From Sphingomonas panacis (lineage in GTDB: Bacteria; Pseudomonadota; Alphaproteobacteria; Sphingomonadales; Sphingomonadaceae): a stretch of DNA of 64,000 nucleotides. Made by a program: the position numbers and the translations under genes. Within the stretch, counting starts at the first letter, position 1. Each line of letters starts with the position of its first letter. The notes under the pieces are model-generated. The model saw nothing but the letters and a program-made list of their open reading frames with translations. It was not told the DNA's origin and ran no database searches. Location: positions 1,426,001 to 1,490,000 of the forward strand of contig NZ_CP014168.1 of NCBI RefSeq assembly GCF_001717955.1, given 5' to 3'. This document shows, one piece after another, positions 27,035 to 36,984 of the stretch.

Positions 27035-27967
27035 GTGATCGCCGGCGTCGACCGCGCTGCGCGGGTGATCGACCTCGTCGGCGAGACGATGGGGACGGTG
27101 TGGCGGGTGCGCTGCGCCGTCCCGGCCGCGTTCGATCCCGAAGCGCTCCGCGCCGCGATCGTGCGGCGGCTGGCCGGGCTGGTCGCCGAGATGAGCCATT
27201 GGCAGCCCGACTCGCGGCTCAGCCGTTTCAACCGCGCACCGGCGGGACGTTGGATGAAGCTGCCGCGCGACTTCGCGACGGTGATCGCGGCGGGCCTGGA
27301 CATCGCCGCGCGGTCGGGCGGCGCGTTCGATCCGGCGATCGGGCGGCTGGTCGATCTCTGGGGATTCGGCCCCCGACCGCACGCGCGCGTGCCCACGGAC
27401 GCGCAGATCGCCGCCGGGCTGGCGGTGTCGGGCTGGCAGCGGCTCGCTTTCGATCGCGCGGCGGGGTGGTTGCGCCAGCCGGGCGGCGTCGCGCTCGATC
27501 TGTCGGGAATCGCCAAGGGCTATGCGGTCGATGCCGTCGCGCGCCTGCTCACCGGGCACGGCATCGCACACGCGCTGGTCGAGATCGGCGGCGAATGTCT
27601 CGGAATGGGTGTGCGGCCCGATCTCGATCCGTGGTGGGTCGATATCGAGACCCCGCCGGACGCGGGCATCGCGCCGCTCCGCGTGGCGCTCCACGGCCTC
27701 GCGGTGGCGACCTCGGGCGATTACGTGCGCGGCCACCATACGCTCGATCCCCGTACCGGCCATCCGGCGCGCGCGGTGACGTCGCTGAGCGTGCTGCATC
27801 CCTCGGCGATGATCGCCGATGCCTGGGCGAGCGCGCTGACCGTGCTCGGCCCGCAGGCGGGCGCGGCGCTGGCAACGCGCGAGGGGCTGGCGGTGCGCTG
27901 CGTGTCTCGATCGGGGGAGGGCGTGCGCGAGTGGCTCAGCCCGGCATTGGCGGCGATGCTGGCATAG
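27035..27967 (+). CDS. apbE: FAD:protein FMN transferase
   Basis: ApbE covalently attaches FMN to a Thr of periplasmic flavoproteins. The 310-residue region has GETMGTVWRV near the start, the catalytic-loop blocks GGAFDPAIGRLVDLWGFG and LDLSGIAKGYAVDAVA, VEIGGE, and DPRTGHPA, all typical of ApbE. No good start is visible. The reading frame extends upstream to the DUF4198 stop, and LRLAIPHDLDARV looks like part of the protein, but the only ordinary start codon there is GTG 27035. A CTG at 27005 is an alternative. It completes a PepSY-DUF2271-DUF4198-ApbE set. Confidence 0.88.
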   Translation: MIAGVDRAARVIDLVGETMGTVWRVRCAVPAAFDPEALRAAIVRRLAGLVAEMSHWQPDSRLSRFNRAPAGRWMKLPRDFATVIAAGLDIAARSGGAFDPAIGRLVDLWGFGPRPHARVPTDAQIAAGLAVSGWQRLAFDRAAGWLRQPGGVALDLSGIAKGYAVDAVARLLTGHGIAHALVEIGGECLGMGVRPDLDPWWVDIETPPDAGIAPLRVALHGLAVATSGDYVRGHHTLDPRTGHPARAVTSLSVLHPSAMIADAWASALTVLGPQAGAALATREGLAVRCVSRSGEGVREWLSPALAAMLA

Positions 27968-27989
27968 CCCGCTATCCCGACCTCTACAC

Positions 27990-28070
27990 GTCACCCCAGC
28001 GCACGCTGGGGTCTTCCCGTGATAGCGCGCGCCCGGCCCCCGGAAGATCCCAGCTTTCGCTGGGATGACG
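27990..28070 (+). repeat. Family C palindromic repeat, forward copy
   Basis: The outer arms are gtcaccccagcgcacgctgg on one side and cagctttcgctgggatgacg on the other; each arm is itself a small palindrome. The core gtgatagcgcgcgcccggcc is the exact reverse complement of the core of the second copy at 32390-32473. It lies between the convergent apbE and MlaC/PqiC-like gene ends. Confidence 0.85.
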
Positions 28071-28079
28071 GGTCGGGAG

Positions 28080-28715
28080 TTACTTCCCCACCCAGTCCGC
28101 AACCTCGCCAGCGACCTGGTTCGCCGCCTGGTTGAGCGCAGCCGCACTGCCGTTCGCGTCGATCGTCGCCACCGGCACGCTCGCTGAGAAGCGCTTCTTG
28201 TCGATCACGTTCTTGTCGTCGCGGATCAGCGCGGCGTCGAACGCCACCACCGCCTGCTTCGACGTGGCGTCGATCCCGAAGCTGCGCAGCTCGCCCGACA
28301 GGCGCGCACCCGGATCGGCGCGGAATTGCGAGACGCTCAGCACGACCCGGCCGGTCTTCGCCGCGACAGTATCCGACACCAGCCGGGCGAACAGCCGCGC
28401 CGGCGGCTCGACCCACATCGCCTTGGGGACATAAGCGATCGAGGTGTCGTTGATCTGCACCGGGATGCGATTGCCCGCCAGCGCCTGCGACACGGCGGGC
28501 ACCTGGATGACGATCGTCGATGCCGTCGCCGAACTCTGGTCCTGACCCGTCGGCAGCGCGGTGGTCGAGGTGATCGTCAGCAGCGACGCTGGCGGCTTGG
28601 GCGCCAGGCTGATGCAGCCCGACAGCGATGCCAACGCGGCGAGAGCGACGGAAGCTTTCAGGGAGAGCGGACGCATCGGAAACCTCATGTGCTTAGCCGT
28701 CGATTTCTGGGCCAT
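28080..28715 (-). CDS. ABC-type transport auxiliary lipoprotein (PqiC/ABC_trans_aux type)
   Basis: The 211-residue product has an N-terminal basic stretch and lipobox SLSGC (signal MRPLSLKASVALAALASLSGC region). The mature protein has the pattern of the ABC_trans_aux family: VIQVPAVSQALAGNRIPVQ, DTSIAYVPKAMWVEPPARLF and RADPGARLSGELRSFG. These lipoproteins work with MCE proteins in moving lipids between membranes. The start ATG shares a base with the MCE stop (TGATG). An in-frame ATG just before RFPMRPLSL (28685) could also start the signal peptide. Confidence 0.85.
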   Translation of the reverse strand: MAQKSTAKHMRFPMRPLSLKASVALAALASLSGCISLAPKPPASLLTITSTTALPTGQDQSSATASTIVIQVPAVSQALAGNRIPVQINDTSIAYVPKAMWVEPPARLFARLVSDTVAAKTGRVVLSVSQFRADPGARLSGELRSFGIDATSKQAVVAFDAALIRDDKNVIDKKRFSASVPVATIDANGSAAALNQAANQVAGEVADWVGK

Positions 28716-29677
28716 CACTTGCCACCTTTATAGTCGGGCAGCTTGGGCTGGCCGACGAGCGACCCCGCGCCACCGCGATCGAGCTTTTCGGCGACGGCGG
28801 TCAGCGCCTGCGACATATTGCGCAGGTCGTGGATGAGCGCGCCGACCTCGGGGATCGTCTCCTTCGAGAACGCCTTGATGCCCGGCCGCGCGTCGGTGAT
28901 CGCCGCGTCGAGCGTCTCCATGCTGTGCTGCGCCGAAGCGACGGTCGCGCTCAGGTTCTTGGTGGCCGGACGGACGTCCTCGTTGATCATCGCATTGGTC
29001 GATCCCGCCAGATCGCCGATCTGCTTGGCGGCGTCGCTCGCCTGTTTGAGCGTGGTACGCATCTCGGCGAGCGTCGCGGCGATCTCCGGCCCGCGATCGG
29101 CAAGCGCGCCGGTCAAACGGTTGGTGTTGGCGAGAATGCCGGTGATCGACTGCTGGTTCTTGTCCGAAAGCAGCTCGTTGAACCGCTCGGTCAGCGTCGA
29201 GATGCGCTCGAGCAGCTTCGGCGCCGAATTGAGCAACGCGCCGAGGCCGCCCGCCTTGGCGGGGATGGTCGGCACGCCGTTGGGGCAATCGAGCAGCGGG
29301 TTGGTCTCGGGGCAGGTGATCGGCGGCGCGCCCTTGACCGCGCCGTCGAGCTGGATCGTGCTGGTGCCGGTGAAGCTGCCCTGGATCGTCGCGGCGGTGC
29401 CGACCAGAATCGGGGTGTCGCGGTTGACGCTGATCCGCACGCGCACGAACTGCGGATCGTTGGTGAGCGCGATCTCCTTGACCTCGCCGGTCGGCACGCC
29501 CGAAAACGCGACCGCCGATCCCTTGGCGAGGCCATCGACCGACTGTTTGAAGAAGATGTCATATTCCTTGTCGGTCGCCGCGCCGAAGCGCGCGATCCAC
29601 ACCAGGAACGCCGCCATCACCAACAGCAGGATCAGCACGACCGAGCCGACCAGGACATGATTCGAGCGCGTTTCCAT
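28715..29677 (-). CDS. MCE-family periplasmic lipid-transport protein (MlaD type)
   Basis: The 320-residue product has one N-terminal membrane helix (about 9-29) and an MCE domain (residues 40-120: SVDGLAKGSAVAFSGVPTGEV, then GTSTIQLDG). A long helical/coiled-coil tail follows and probably forms a tube or binding needle. It acts as the periplasmic substrate-binding part of an Mla/Yrb-type lipid transporter. The stop of the ATPase gene overlaps its start by one base (TGATG). Confidence 0.9.
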   Translation of the reverse strand: METRSNHVLVGSVVLILLLVMAAFLVWIARFGAATDKEYDIFFKQSVDGLAKGSAVAFSGVPTGEVKEIALTNDPQFVRVRISVNRDTPILVGTAATIQGSFTGTSTIQLDGAVKGAPPITCPETNPLLDCPNGVPTIPAKAGGLGALLNSAPKLLERISTLTERFNELLSDKNQQSITGILANTNRLTGALADRGPEIAATLAEMRTTLKQASDAAKQIGDLAGSTNAMINEDVRPATKNLSATVASAQHSMETLDAAITDARPGIKAFSKETIPEVGALIHDLRNMSQALTAVAEKLDRGGAGSLVGQPKLPDYKGGK

Positions 29678-30513
29678 CAGCTTTCAGTCCCTGCAATCTC
29701 TTTGGCGGCGGCATGATCCACCGAAGCGCTCGCGGCGCGGCCGCGCGGCCCTCTGAAATATTCCTGAATCCACGGGTGATCGGTCGCGAGCAATTCGTCG
29801 ATCGTGCCGACCGCGATCACCTTGTGGTCGGCCAGCACCGCGACCCGGTCGCAGATCGCGTACAGCGTATCGAGATCGTGGGTGATAAGGAATACGGTCA
29901 GCCCGAGCGTCTTCTGGAGCGACCGGATCAGCTCGTCGAACGCGGCGGCGCCGATCGGATCGAGCCCGGCGGTCGGCTCGTCGAGGAACAGCACCTCGGG
30001 ATCGAGCGCGAGCGCGCGCGCGAGCCCGGCGCGCTTGCGCATCCCGCCCGACAGTTGCGACGGATATTTCGGGCCGGCTTCGGCGGGCAGGCCGCTCATC
30101 ACCACCTTGTACGCGGCGATCTCGTCGAGCAGCGACTGCGGCAGCGCCTTGTAGAATTCGCGCAACGGCACCTGCACGTTCTCGGCGACGGTCAGCGTCG
30201 AGAACAACGCGCCACCCTGGAACAGCACGCCCCAGCGCTTCGAGAGATCGACCATCTCGGTCTCGGGGCGGTCAATGGTCGGCTCGCCGAGCACGTGGAT
30301 GTCGCCGGCCTGCGGCTTCTGCAAGCCGATGATCGATCGCATCAGCACCGATTTGCCGGTGCCCGATCCGCCGACCACACCGTAGATCTCGCCGCGCCGC
30401 ACGTCGAGATCGAGCCCGTCATGGACGACCTGCTCGCCGAAGCTGTTGCGCAGGCCGCGCACGACGATCACATCGTCGCTGTCGCCATCGGTGTCGGTCG
30501 GGCGCGTGCTCAT
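29677..30513 (-). CDS. ABC transporter ATPase, Mla lipid transport system
   Basis: Cytoplasmic ATPase of 278 residues. Walker A GGSGTGKS is at 48-55, the ABC signature QLSGGMRKRAGLARAL follows, and Walker B is VLFLDEPTAGLDP with the catalytic Glu. It powers the MlaE-type permease encoded just upstream. Start and permease stop overlap as ATGA. The N-terminal acidic linker (TDTDGDSDD) is unusual but not out of range. Confidence 0.93.
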   Translation of the reverse strand: MSTRPTDTDGDSDDVIVVRGLRNSFGEQVVHDGLDLDVRRGEIYGVVGGSGTGKSVLMRSIIGLQKPQAGDIHVLGEPTIDRPETEMVDLSKRWGVLFQGGALFSTLTVAENVQVPLREFYKALPQSLLDEIAAYKVVMSGLPAEAGPKYPSQLSGGMRKRAGLARALALDPEVLFLDEPTAGLDPIGAAAFDELIRSLQKTLGLTVFLITHDLDTLYAICDRVAVLADHKVIAVGTIDELLATDHPWIQEYFRGPRGRAASASVDHAAAKEIAGTES

Positions 30514-31628
30514 ATCCAGCCCACATAGGTGAAGAACACCGCGAAGAACGCGTCGAGCACGATGACGAGGAAGATGCCCTGCACCACCGCGGAGGTGGTG
30601 CGCTGGCCGACCTGCTCGGCATCGCCCTCGACCAGCATGCCCTGGTAACAGCCCGCCATGCCGATGATCGCGCCGAACACCGGTGCCTTGACCAGCCCGA
30701 CATACAGATCGGTGAGCGGCACCACCTCGCGCAGCCGCTGCACGAACGTCACCGGCGGAATGCCGAGCGATATCCAGCACAGCAGCCCGCCGCCGACGAT
30801 CCCGACCAGCGCCGAATAGAAACCGAGCAGCGGCATCATGATGACCACCGCCATCACGCGCGGCAGCACCAGCGCCTCCATCGGCGAGACGCCGATCGTG
30901 CGCATCGCGTCGATTTCCTCGGTCAGCTTCATCGTGCCGAGCTGCGCCGCGAACGCCGAACCGGAGCGGCCAGCGACCATGATCGCGGTCATCAGCACGC
31001 CGAGTTCGCGCAACGTCAGCCGCCCGAGCAGGTTGATCGTGTAGACTTCGGCACCGAACTGGCGGAGCTGCACCGCGCCCTGCTGCGCGATGACGATGCC
31101 GATCAGGAAGCTCATCAGCCCGATGATGCCGAGCGCCTTGACCCCGACCACCTCGAACCGCTGGATCGTCGCGTTGAAGCGGAAGCGCTTGGGGTGGATG
31201 ATGATGTGCCACACCGCGATCATCGTCGCGCCGAAGAAGCCGAGCAGCCCGTACAACGTGTTGGCGGTCAGCACGACGGCATCGCCGACCTCGCCGATCA
31301 CGCGCGCGATGCCGCCGACCGGGTTGGGGCGGATCGCGACCGGCTGATCGGCGGCCGCGACCTGATCGAGCAGATGCGTGCCGTCCTGGTCGAGTCCGTC
31401 GATCTTCGCGTCATGCTGCGCCGCGAAGCGGTGGATCAGCCACGCGCCGACGGTATCGATCCGCTCGATTCCGCTGAGATCGATCGTGTCGACCTTGCCC
31501 TCGTAATCGTGCAATCGGTTCGGCAGGTCGCCGATCTGCGCCAGCGACAGGCTGCCGGTGAAGCGTACCACGTCTCGCTCGCCGGAGCGTTCGGACGTGA
31601 AGGCGGCGGACTCGGTCATCGCACGCAT
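30510..31628 (-). CDS. MlaE-type permease with an N-terminal STAS domain
   Basis: The 372-residue product is made of a STAS-like domain (about residues 5-95, LSGIERIDTVGAWLIHR) and an MlaE permease domain with about five helices. The coupling helix region is EEIDAMRTIGVSPMEALVLPR. In E. coli the STAS protein MlaB is separate; here it is fused to the permease. It moves phospholipids across or from the inner membrane. The start at 31628 is used; the ATG at 31619 (MTESAAF) is an alternative. It is the first gene of the Mla operon. Confidence 0.93.
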   Translation of the reverse strand: MRAMTESAAFTSERSGERDVVRFTGSLSLAQIGDLPNRLHDYEGKVDTIDLSGIERIDTVGAWLIHRFAAQHDAKIDGLDQDGTHLLDQVAAADQPVAIRPNPVGGIARVIGEVGDAVVLTANTLYGLLGFFGATMIAVWHIIIHPKRFRFNATIQRFEVVGVKALGIIGLMSFLIGIVIAQQGAVQLRQFGAEVYTINLLGRLTLRELGVLMTAIMVAGRSGSAFAAQLGTMKLTEEIDAMRTIGVSPMEALVLPRVMAVVIMMPLLGFYSALVGIVGGGLLCWISLGIPPVTFVQRLREVVPLTDLYVGLVKAPVFGAIIGMAGCYQGMLVEGDAEQVGQRTTSAVVQGIFLVIVLDAFFAVFFTYVGWI

Positions 31629-31681
31629 CTTTGCTGCAATCGCACTGGAACGGCAAGCCGCGCTGTTGCTAAGATGAACCG

Positions 31682-32353
31682 ATGCACGCCATCGCCATAT
31701 ACGACCTCGACAAGACCATCACCTACGCACCGACCTGGACTTCGTTCCTCGTTTCGAGCGCTCGCCGCGAAATGCCGTGGCGGCTCGCGCTGCTGCCGCT
31801 CGCGGGCGTGGCGACGCTCGGCTATGCGCTCAAGCGGCTTGATCGCGGCGCGCTGAAGGCGGCGACGCAGCGCCTGATGCTCGGAAATGCGTGGCCCGAG
31901 GCGCGCGCGGCGGCGGCGGCGGCGCGCTTCGCCGATGGCGTCGTGGCGACCGGCGTCTATGCCGGTGCGCGCGCGGCGATCGCGGCGGATCGCGCGGCGG
32001 GGCGGCGTATCGTGCTGGCGACGGCCTCCTACGCCTTTTACGCGGGCGCGATCGCCGAGCGGCTCGGCTTCGACGACGTGATCGGGACCGGGGTCGCGTA
32101 CGACGGCGGCCGAATGCGCGCGCGAATCACCGGCGAGAATTGCTACGGCCCAGCCAAACTCCGCATGATCGAGGCGTGGATGGCCGAACAGGGGATCGCG
32201 CGCGACGACGCGACGATCCGCTTCTACACCGATCATGTCTCCGACGCGCCGACCCTCGAATGGGCCGACGAAGCCTTCGCGGTCAACGCCCACGCGCCGC
32301 TGCGCGTGATGGCGGCGCTGCGCGGCTGGACGGTGGTGGATTGGGAGCGGTGA
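31682..32353 (+). CDS. HAD superfamily phosphatase (IB subfamily, SerB-like)
   Basis: The 223-residue product has the catalytic motif DLDKT (residues 8-12), ATASYAFYA as motif II, and TDHVSDAPTLEWAD as motif IV, where the usual DSxxD is changed to DHVSDAP. Members of this group dephosphorylate phosphoserine or phospholipid-like substrates. It is encoded divergently from the Mla operon, with 53 bases between starts. A role in the lipid pathway is possible but unproven. Confidence 0.85.
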   Translation: MHAIAIYDLDKTITYAPTWTSFLVSSARREMPWRLALLPLAGVATLGYALKRLDRGALKAATQRLMLGNAWPEARAAAAAARFADGVVATGVYAGARAAIAADRAAGRRIVLATASYAFYAGAIAERLGFDDVIGTGVAYDGGRMRARITGENCYGPAKLRMIEAWMAEQGIARDDATIRFYTDHVSDAPTLEWADEAFAVNAHAPLRVMAALRGWTVVDWER

Positions 32354-32389
32354 GGGCTTGAACGACCGTCCCTGCACCGCTCTCCTCAT

Positions 32390-32473
32390 CGTCACCCCAG
32401 CGGACGCTGGGGTCTCCCCGGGGGCCGGGCGCGCGCTATCACGGAGAGACCCCAGCGTCCGCTGGGGTGACGA
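32390..32473 (-). repeat. Family C palindromic repeat, inverted copy
   Basis: Arms gtcaccccagcggacgctgg and ccagcgtccgctggggtgac are perfect inverse copies of each other. The core ggggccgggcgcgcgctatc is the reverse complement of the core at 28008-28039. It lies between the convergent HAD and DUF445 genes. Confidence 0.85.
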
Positions 32474-32491
32474 TATTGTGGCGGGCTACGC

Positions 32492-33757
32492 TCAGCCCAA
32501 CACCACGTCGATACCGTGGATCACCAGCCCGACCAGCCCACCGACCAACGTCCCGTTGATGCGAATATACTGCAAATCCCGCCCCACCGCATTCTCCAGC
32601 CGGCGCGTGATCGTGTCGGCATCCCAGCCCTTGACCGTTTCCGACACCAGCCGGACGATATTGTCGCCATAATCGGCGGCGATGCCGACGACGGTGCGGC
32701 GCACGAAGCGGTTGATCGTCGCGCGCAGCCGCGGTTCGTTCTGGAGCGTCTCGCCGAGCTGGCGCAGCGCGTCGCCGATCGGGCCTTGCATCACCCGGTC
32801 GGGGTCGCGCGCCATCCGCATCATGCCGCCGCGCGCCTGTTCCCACAGCCCGTCGAGCCAGCGCTGCATCGCCGGATTGGCGATGATCTCCGCCTTGATC
32901 GCCTCAACCCGCGCCTGCATCTCGGGCGAATGCATCAGGTCGTAGGCGAGGCTTTCCAGCCCTTCCTCGGCCTTGGCGCGGAGCGGATGTGCCGAATCGG
33001 CGGCCATGTCGCTGAGCAGCCCGTTCAGCCCGGCGATGATCTTGTTGGCGAGCGTCTCGTCGAGCCCGGTCCAGCGCAGGATCGATCCGGCCCGCTCATG
33101 CACCATCGCGCGGATGAGATGGTCGTTGGCTTCCAGAACACGTGCCGCCCAGCGCACGATGCCGTCGAGCAGCGGCAGATGGCGCCCCTCGGCGATCGCG
33201 GCGGTGAGCGCCTGGCCGAGCAGCGGCGCGACATCGAGATCGGCGAGCCGCGTGCCGATCATCGTCTTGACCATCCCGCCGAGCCGCTGCTGATCGAGCG
33301 CCTGGAGCATGTGGATGGTCAGCGCCGAGGCGCCGCGCGCGATTCGCCCGTCGCGCGCGAGCGGATTGGCGAGCCAGCGCCCCGCCGCGCCCGCCACGTC
33401 GAGCCGAAGCATGCGCCGCGCGACGACGCGGGGAATCAGGAAATTGTCGCGCAGGAACGCCGCCAGCGTCGTGCCGATACGATCCTTGTTGCGCGGGATG
33501 ATCGCGGTGTGCGGAATCGGCAGCCCGAGCGGGTGGCGGAACAGCGCCGTCACCGCGAACCAGTCGGCAAGCCCGCCGACCATCGCCGCCTCGGCAAAGG
33601 CGCGGACGAAACCGAGCGCAGGCCAGCGCTGATCGTAAGCGCGCGAGACGAGGAACACCACCGCCATCGCCAGCAACAGCCCGGCTGCGATCAGCCGCAT
33701 GCGGACCAGTCCCGGCGAAACGGCTTCGATACGCGGGCGGGCGGCTTTGTTCATCAT
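32492..33757 (-). CDS. DUF445-family membrane-associated protein
   Basis: The 421-residue product has an N-terminal helix (LLLAMAVVFLVSRAY) and DUF445 signatures VGGLADWFAVTALFRHPLGLPIPHTAIIP near residue 55 and RINGTLVGGLVGLVIHGI at the C terminus. DUF445 proteins are helical and may span the periplasm, but their function is unknown. It follows the RND operon's terminator. An alternative start three bases later (33754) has equal support. Confidence 0.85.
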   Translation of the reverse strand: MMNKAARPRIEAVSPGLVRMRLIAAGLLLAMAVVFLVSRAYDQRWPALGFVRAFAEAAMVGGLADWFAVTALFRHPLGLPIPHTAIIPRNKDRIGTTLAAFLRDNFLIPRVVARRMLRLDVAGAAGRWLANPLARDGRIARGASALTIHMLQALDQQRLGGMVKTMIGTRLADLDVAPLLGQALTAAIAEGRHLPLLDGIVRWAARVLEANDHLIRAMVHERAGSILRWTGLDETLANKIIAGLNGLLSDMAADSAHPLRAKAEEGLESLAYDLMHSPEMQARVEAIKAEIIANPAMQRWLDGLWEQARGGMMRMARDPDRVMQGPIGDALRQLGETLQNEPRLRATINRFVRRTVVGIAADYGDNIVRLVSETVKGWDADTITRRLENAVGRDLQYIRINGTLVGGLVGLVIHGIDVVLG

Positions 33758-33806
33758 GGGAGGAAAGCCCGACGCGCCGGATAGTTCAAGTCCGCAACGC
33801 GATTAT

Positions 33807-33850
33807 CGTCGCCCCGGCCGGCCGCTCAGGACAGGCTGGCCGGGGCGACG
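33807..33850 (-). terminator. Terminator of the RND efflux operon
   Basis: Perfect 13-bp arms cgtcgccccggcc and ggccggggcgacg flank an 18-base loop, just after the RND permease stop in the transcription direction. The stem is followed by ataatcg, with no long T tract. Confidence 0.6.
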
Positions 33851-33858
33851 TGTCGGTC

Positions 33859-36800
33859 CTATTCCGCCGGGTGCGGCGGCAGCAGCGGCTTGTCGTCATG
33901 CTCGATCAGCGGCTGGCCGTCGTCGCCGGGACGATAGGTGAGCAGCCGCCGCCCGAGCCGCGGCCCGGCCCAGCGCTCGACGCCGACCGCGAGGCTGAAC
34001 AGCGCCGGCACGATCAGCAGCGTCAGGATCGTCGAGAGCGTCAGCCCGCCGATCACGGTGATGCCCATCGGCGCGCGGAACGATTTGTCGCCGGCGAGGC
34101 CGAACGCGGTCGGCAGCATGCCCGCGACCATCGCGACCGTCGTCATCACGATAGGCTGCGCGCGCTTGTGTCCGGCGTCGAGGATCGCGGCGCGGACGGG
34201 GACGCCGTGCTTCATCTCCTCCAGCGCGAAATCGATCAGCAGGATCGAGTTCTTGGCGACGATGCCGAGCAGCATCAGCATGCCGATATAGACCGGCATC
34301 GACACCGGATAGCCGGTGACGAGCAGCGCGATCAGCCCGCCGAGCGGCGCCAGCATCAGCGACCCCATGTTGACGAACGGCGGCAGCAGCCGCTGGTACA
34401 GCAGCACCAGCACCGCGAACACCAGGAACACGCCTGCTCCCACCGCGACGATGAAGTTGGAGATCATCTCCTCCTCCCATTTCGACTGGCCGAGCACGAG
34501 TTCCTTCACGCCCATCGGCATCGCCTTGAAGATCGGCAGATCGTGGACGAGCTTCTTGGCGGTGCCGCTGACGATGCCGGGGGCGAGATCCGAGCCGACG
34601 GTGATCTGGCGCTGCTGCGCGACGCGCTCGATCTTGGTCGGCCCCGCGCCGAAGCCGATCTCGGCGACGAGGCCGAGCGGCACCGATTCGCCGGTCGCGG
34701 TCTGAACCGGCAGGTTCTTGATCGTCGACAGCCGCTGGCGCGAATTCTGGGCGAGCGCGACCCGGATCGGCACCTGACGATCCGACAGCGAGAATTTCGC
34801 GCTGTTCTGGTCGATATCGCCGAGCGTGGCGATTCGGATCGCGCTCGACAGCGCGCTGGTCGTCACGCCAAGGCTGGCGGCAAGGTCCATGCGCGGCCGG
34901 ATGACGATCTCGGGCCGTTCGAGATCGCCCGAGATGCGCGGCGCGATGAAGCTCGGCACGCCCGACATCTGCGTGACCAGAGTCTGCGCGGTCTTGAGCA
35001 GCTCGACGGGATCATCCCCGCCGAGCGTGACGGTGAACTCGCGACCCGAGCTGCCCCAGCCGTTGCCCGACTGGAAGGTCACGCGCGCGTCGGCGAATTG
35101 CGCGAGCTGTGGCGCGAGATTGCGCTCGAACTGGACGCTGGTGACGTTGCGGCCTTCGCCACGGGGCTTGAGGATCGCGCTCACCCGGCCGTTGCCGACG
35201 AGCGCGCGCGAATAGACCGAGGCGACCTCGGGCTGCTTGCTCAGGAAATCGGCGACCCTGCGCACCACCACCCGGGTCTGCGCGAGCGTGGTGCCGGGCA
35301 CCATCTCGATGTTGGCGCGGCTGCTGTCGTTGTCGCGGTCGGGCTGGAAGGTCTGCGGGATCATCGAGAAACACACCACCGTCAGCGCGAGCGCGACGGC
35401 GGCGCCGACGATCGCCGACCAGCGATGTTTCAGCGTCCAGCGCAAGGTCGCCATATAGACGTCCATCAGCTTGCCTTCGCCGTGGCTGGCGGTGCCGTGC
35501 GCCTTGAGGAAATAGGCCGCGATCATCGGCGTGATGAGGCGTGCGACCGCAAGGCTCATCAACACCGACACGACGACGGTGAGGCCGAAATTCTTGAAGA
35601 ACTGGCCCGCCAGACCGGGCATCAAGCCGACCGGCAGGAACACCGCGACGATCGCCATCGTCGTCGCCAGCACGGCGAGGCCGATCTCGTCGGCGGCGTC
35701 GATCGACGCTTGATACGCCGATTTGCCCATCCGCATGTGCCGGACGATGTTCTCGATCTCGACGATCGCGTCATCGACCAGCACACCCGCGACCAGGCTC
35801 AGCGCGAGCAGCGTCATGTTGTTGAGCGTGAAGCCCATCAGGTCCATGAACCAGAAGCTCGGGATCGCGGACAGCGGGATCGCCAGCGCCGAGATCACGG
35901 TCGAGCGCCAGTCGCGCAGGAAGATGAACACCACAACGACCGCGAGCAGCGCGCCCTCGATCATCGCCTCCATCGCCGAATCATATTGCTTCTCGGTATA
36001 TTTCACCGAGTTGAAGATCTGCTTGAACTTGACCTTGGGGTTGCGCTTCTCGAGCTCGGCGAGCTTCTTGACCGCGCCCTTGTAGACGTTGACGTCCGAG
36101 CCGGTCTTGGAGCGCTGGAAGTCGAAGCTCAGCACCTGCCGCCCGTCGAGCTCGGACGAGGAGCGCTGTTCGGCATAGAGATCGCGCACGTCGGCGATGT
36201 CGGAGAGGTGGATCGAACGCCCGCCGCCGACCGAGATCTGCGTCTGGCCGAGATCATAGGCGCTCTTGGCGTTGCCGAGCACGCGCACCGCCTGTTCCGA
36301 TCCGGCGATTTCGGCACGGCCGCCGGCGGCGTTGAGATTGACCTGACGGAGCTGCTGGTTGACCTGGCTCGCGGTGAGACCCTGTCCCTGCAATTTGAGC
36401 GGATCGAGGATCACGCGGATCTCGCGGCTGACACCGCCGTTGCGCTGGATCGCGGCCATGCCCGGAACCGCGAGCAGTTCCTTCGACACGGTGTTGTCGA
36501 TGTACCAGCTCAGTTGCTCGATCGTCATGTCGGTGCCGATCGCGGCATAGCTCGCCAGATCGTTGCCGGTGGTGTTGGCGCGGATCACCTGCGGTTCGAG
36601 GATGCCGTCGGGCAGGTCGCTGCGGATCTGCTGGATCGCGCCGCGCACATCCTCGACCGCGCGGTCGATCGGCGTGCCGATCGCGAGCTGGACGACCGTT
36701 TCGGAATCGCCCTCGGTCACGGTCGAATCGATCTCGTCAATGCCTTGCAGGCTTCGCACCGCCGCTTCGACCTTCTGCGTGACCTGGGTTTCCATCTCGG

Positions 36801-36978
36801 TCGGCGCGGCGCCGGGCTGGCTCACCTCGATGATGACGACCGGGAATTCGATGTCGGGCTGGTTGTTGACGTCCATCGTCGCGAAGCTGACGATGCCGGC
36901 CACGCTGAGCATGAAGAACAGGACGATCGAGAACACCGGGTTCCGGATCGACCAGGCGGAGATGTTGCGGAAGCCCAT
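33859..36978 (-). CDS. Efflux RND transporter, inner-membrane pump
   Basis: Proton-driven resistance-nodulation-division pump of 1039 residues with two large periplasmic loops. The N terminus [20 protein letters not shown], the sequence [17 protein letters not shown] (helix 4, which carries the Asp pair of the proton pathway) and the C-terminal [17 protein letters not shown] fit the HAE1 family. It exports hydrophobic drugs or metabolites through an outer-membrane channel not seen here. It follows the adaptor gene, six bases apart. Confidence 0.93.
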   Translation of the reverse strand: MGFRNISAWSIRNPVFSIVLFFMLSVAGIVSFATMDVNNQPDIEFPVVIIEVSQPGAAPTEMETQVTQKVEAAVRSLQGIDEIDSTVTEGDSETVVQLAIGTPIDRAVEDVRGAIQQIRSDLPDGILEPQVIRANTTGNDLASYAAIGTDMTIEQLSWYIDNTVSKELLAVPGMAAIQRNGGVSREIRVILDPLKLQGQGLTASQVNQQLRQVNLNAAGGRAEIAGSEQAVRVLGNAKSAYDLGQTQISVGGGRSIHLSDIADVRDLYAEQRSSSELDGRQVLSFDFQRSKTGSDVNVYKGAVKKLAELEKRNPKVKFKQIFNSVKYTEKQYDSAMEAMIEGALLAVVVVFIFLRDWRSTVISALAIPLSAIPSFWFMDLMGFTLNNMTLLALSLVAGVLVDDAIVEIENIVRHMRMGKSAYQASIDAADEIGLAVLATTMAIVAVFLPVGLMPGLAGQFFKNFGLTVVVSVLMSLAVARLITPMIAAYFLKAHGTASHGEGKLMDVYMATLRWTLKHRWSAIVGAAVALALTVVCFSMIPQTFQPDRDNDSSRANIEMVPGTTLAQTRVVVRRVADFLSKQPEVASVYSRALVGNGRVSAILKPRGEGRNVTSVQFERNLAPQLAQFADARVTFQSGNGWGSSGREFTVTLGGDDPVELLKTAQTLVTQMSGVPSFIAPRISGDLERPEIVIRPRMDLAASLGVTTSALSSAIRIATLGDIDQNSAKFSLSDRQVPIRVALAQNSRQRLSTIKNLPVQTATGESVPLGLVAEIGFGAGPTKIERVAQQRQITVGSDLAPGIVSGTAKKLVHDLPIFKAMPMGVKELVLGQSKWEEEMISNFIVAVGAGVFLVFAVLVLLYQRLLPPFVNMGSLMLAPLGGLIALLVTGYPVSMPVYIGMLMLLGIVAKNSILLIDFALEEMKHGVPVRAAILDAGHKRAQPIVMTTVAMVAGMLPTAFGLAGDKSFRAPMGITVIGGLTLSTILTLLIVPALFSLAVGVERWAGPRLGRRLLTYRPGDDGQPLIEHDDKPLLPPHPAE

Positions 36979-36984
36979 CGCGCG

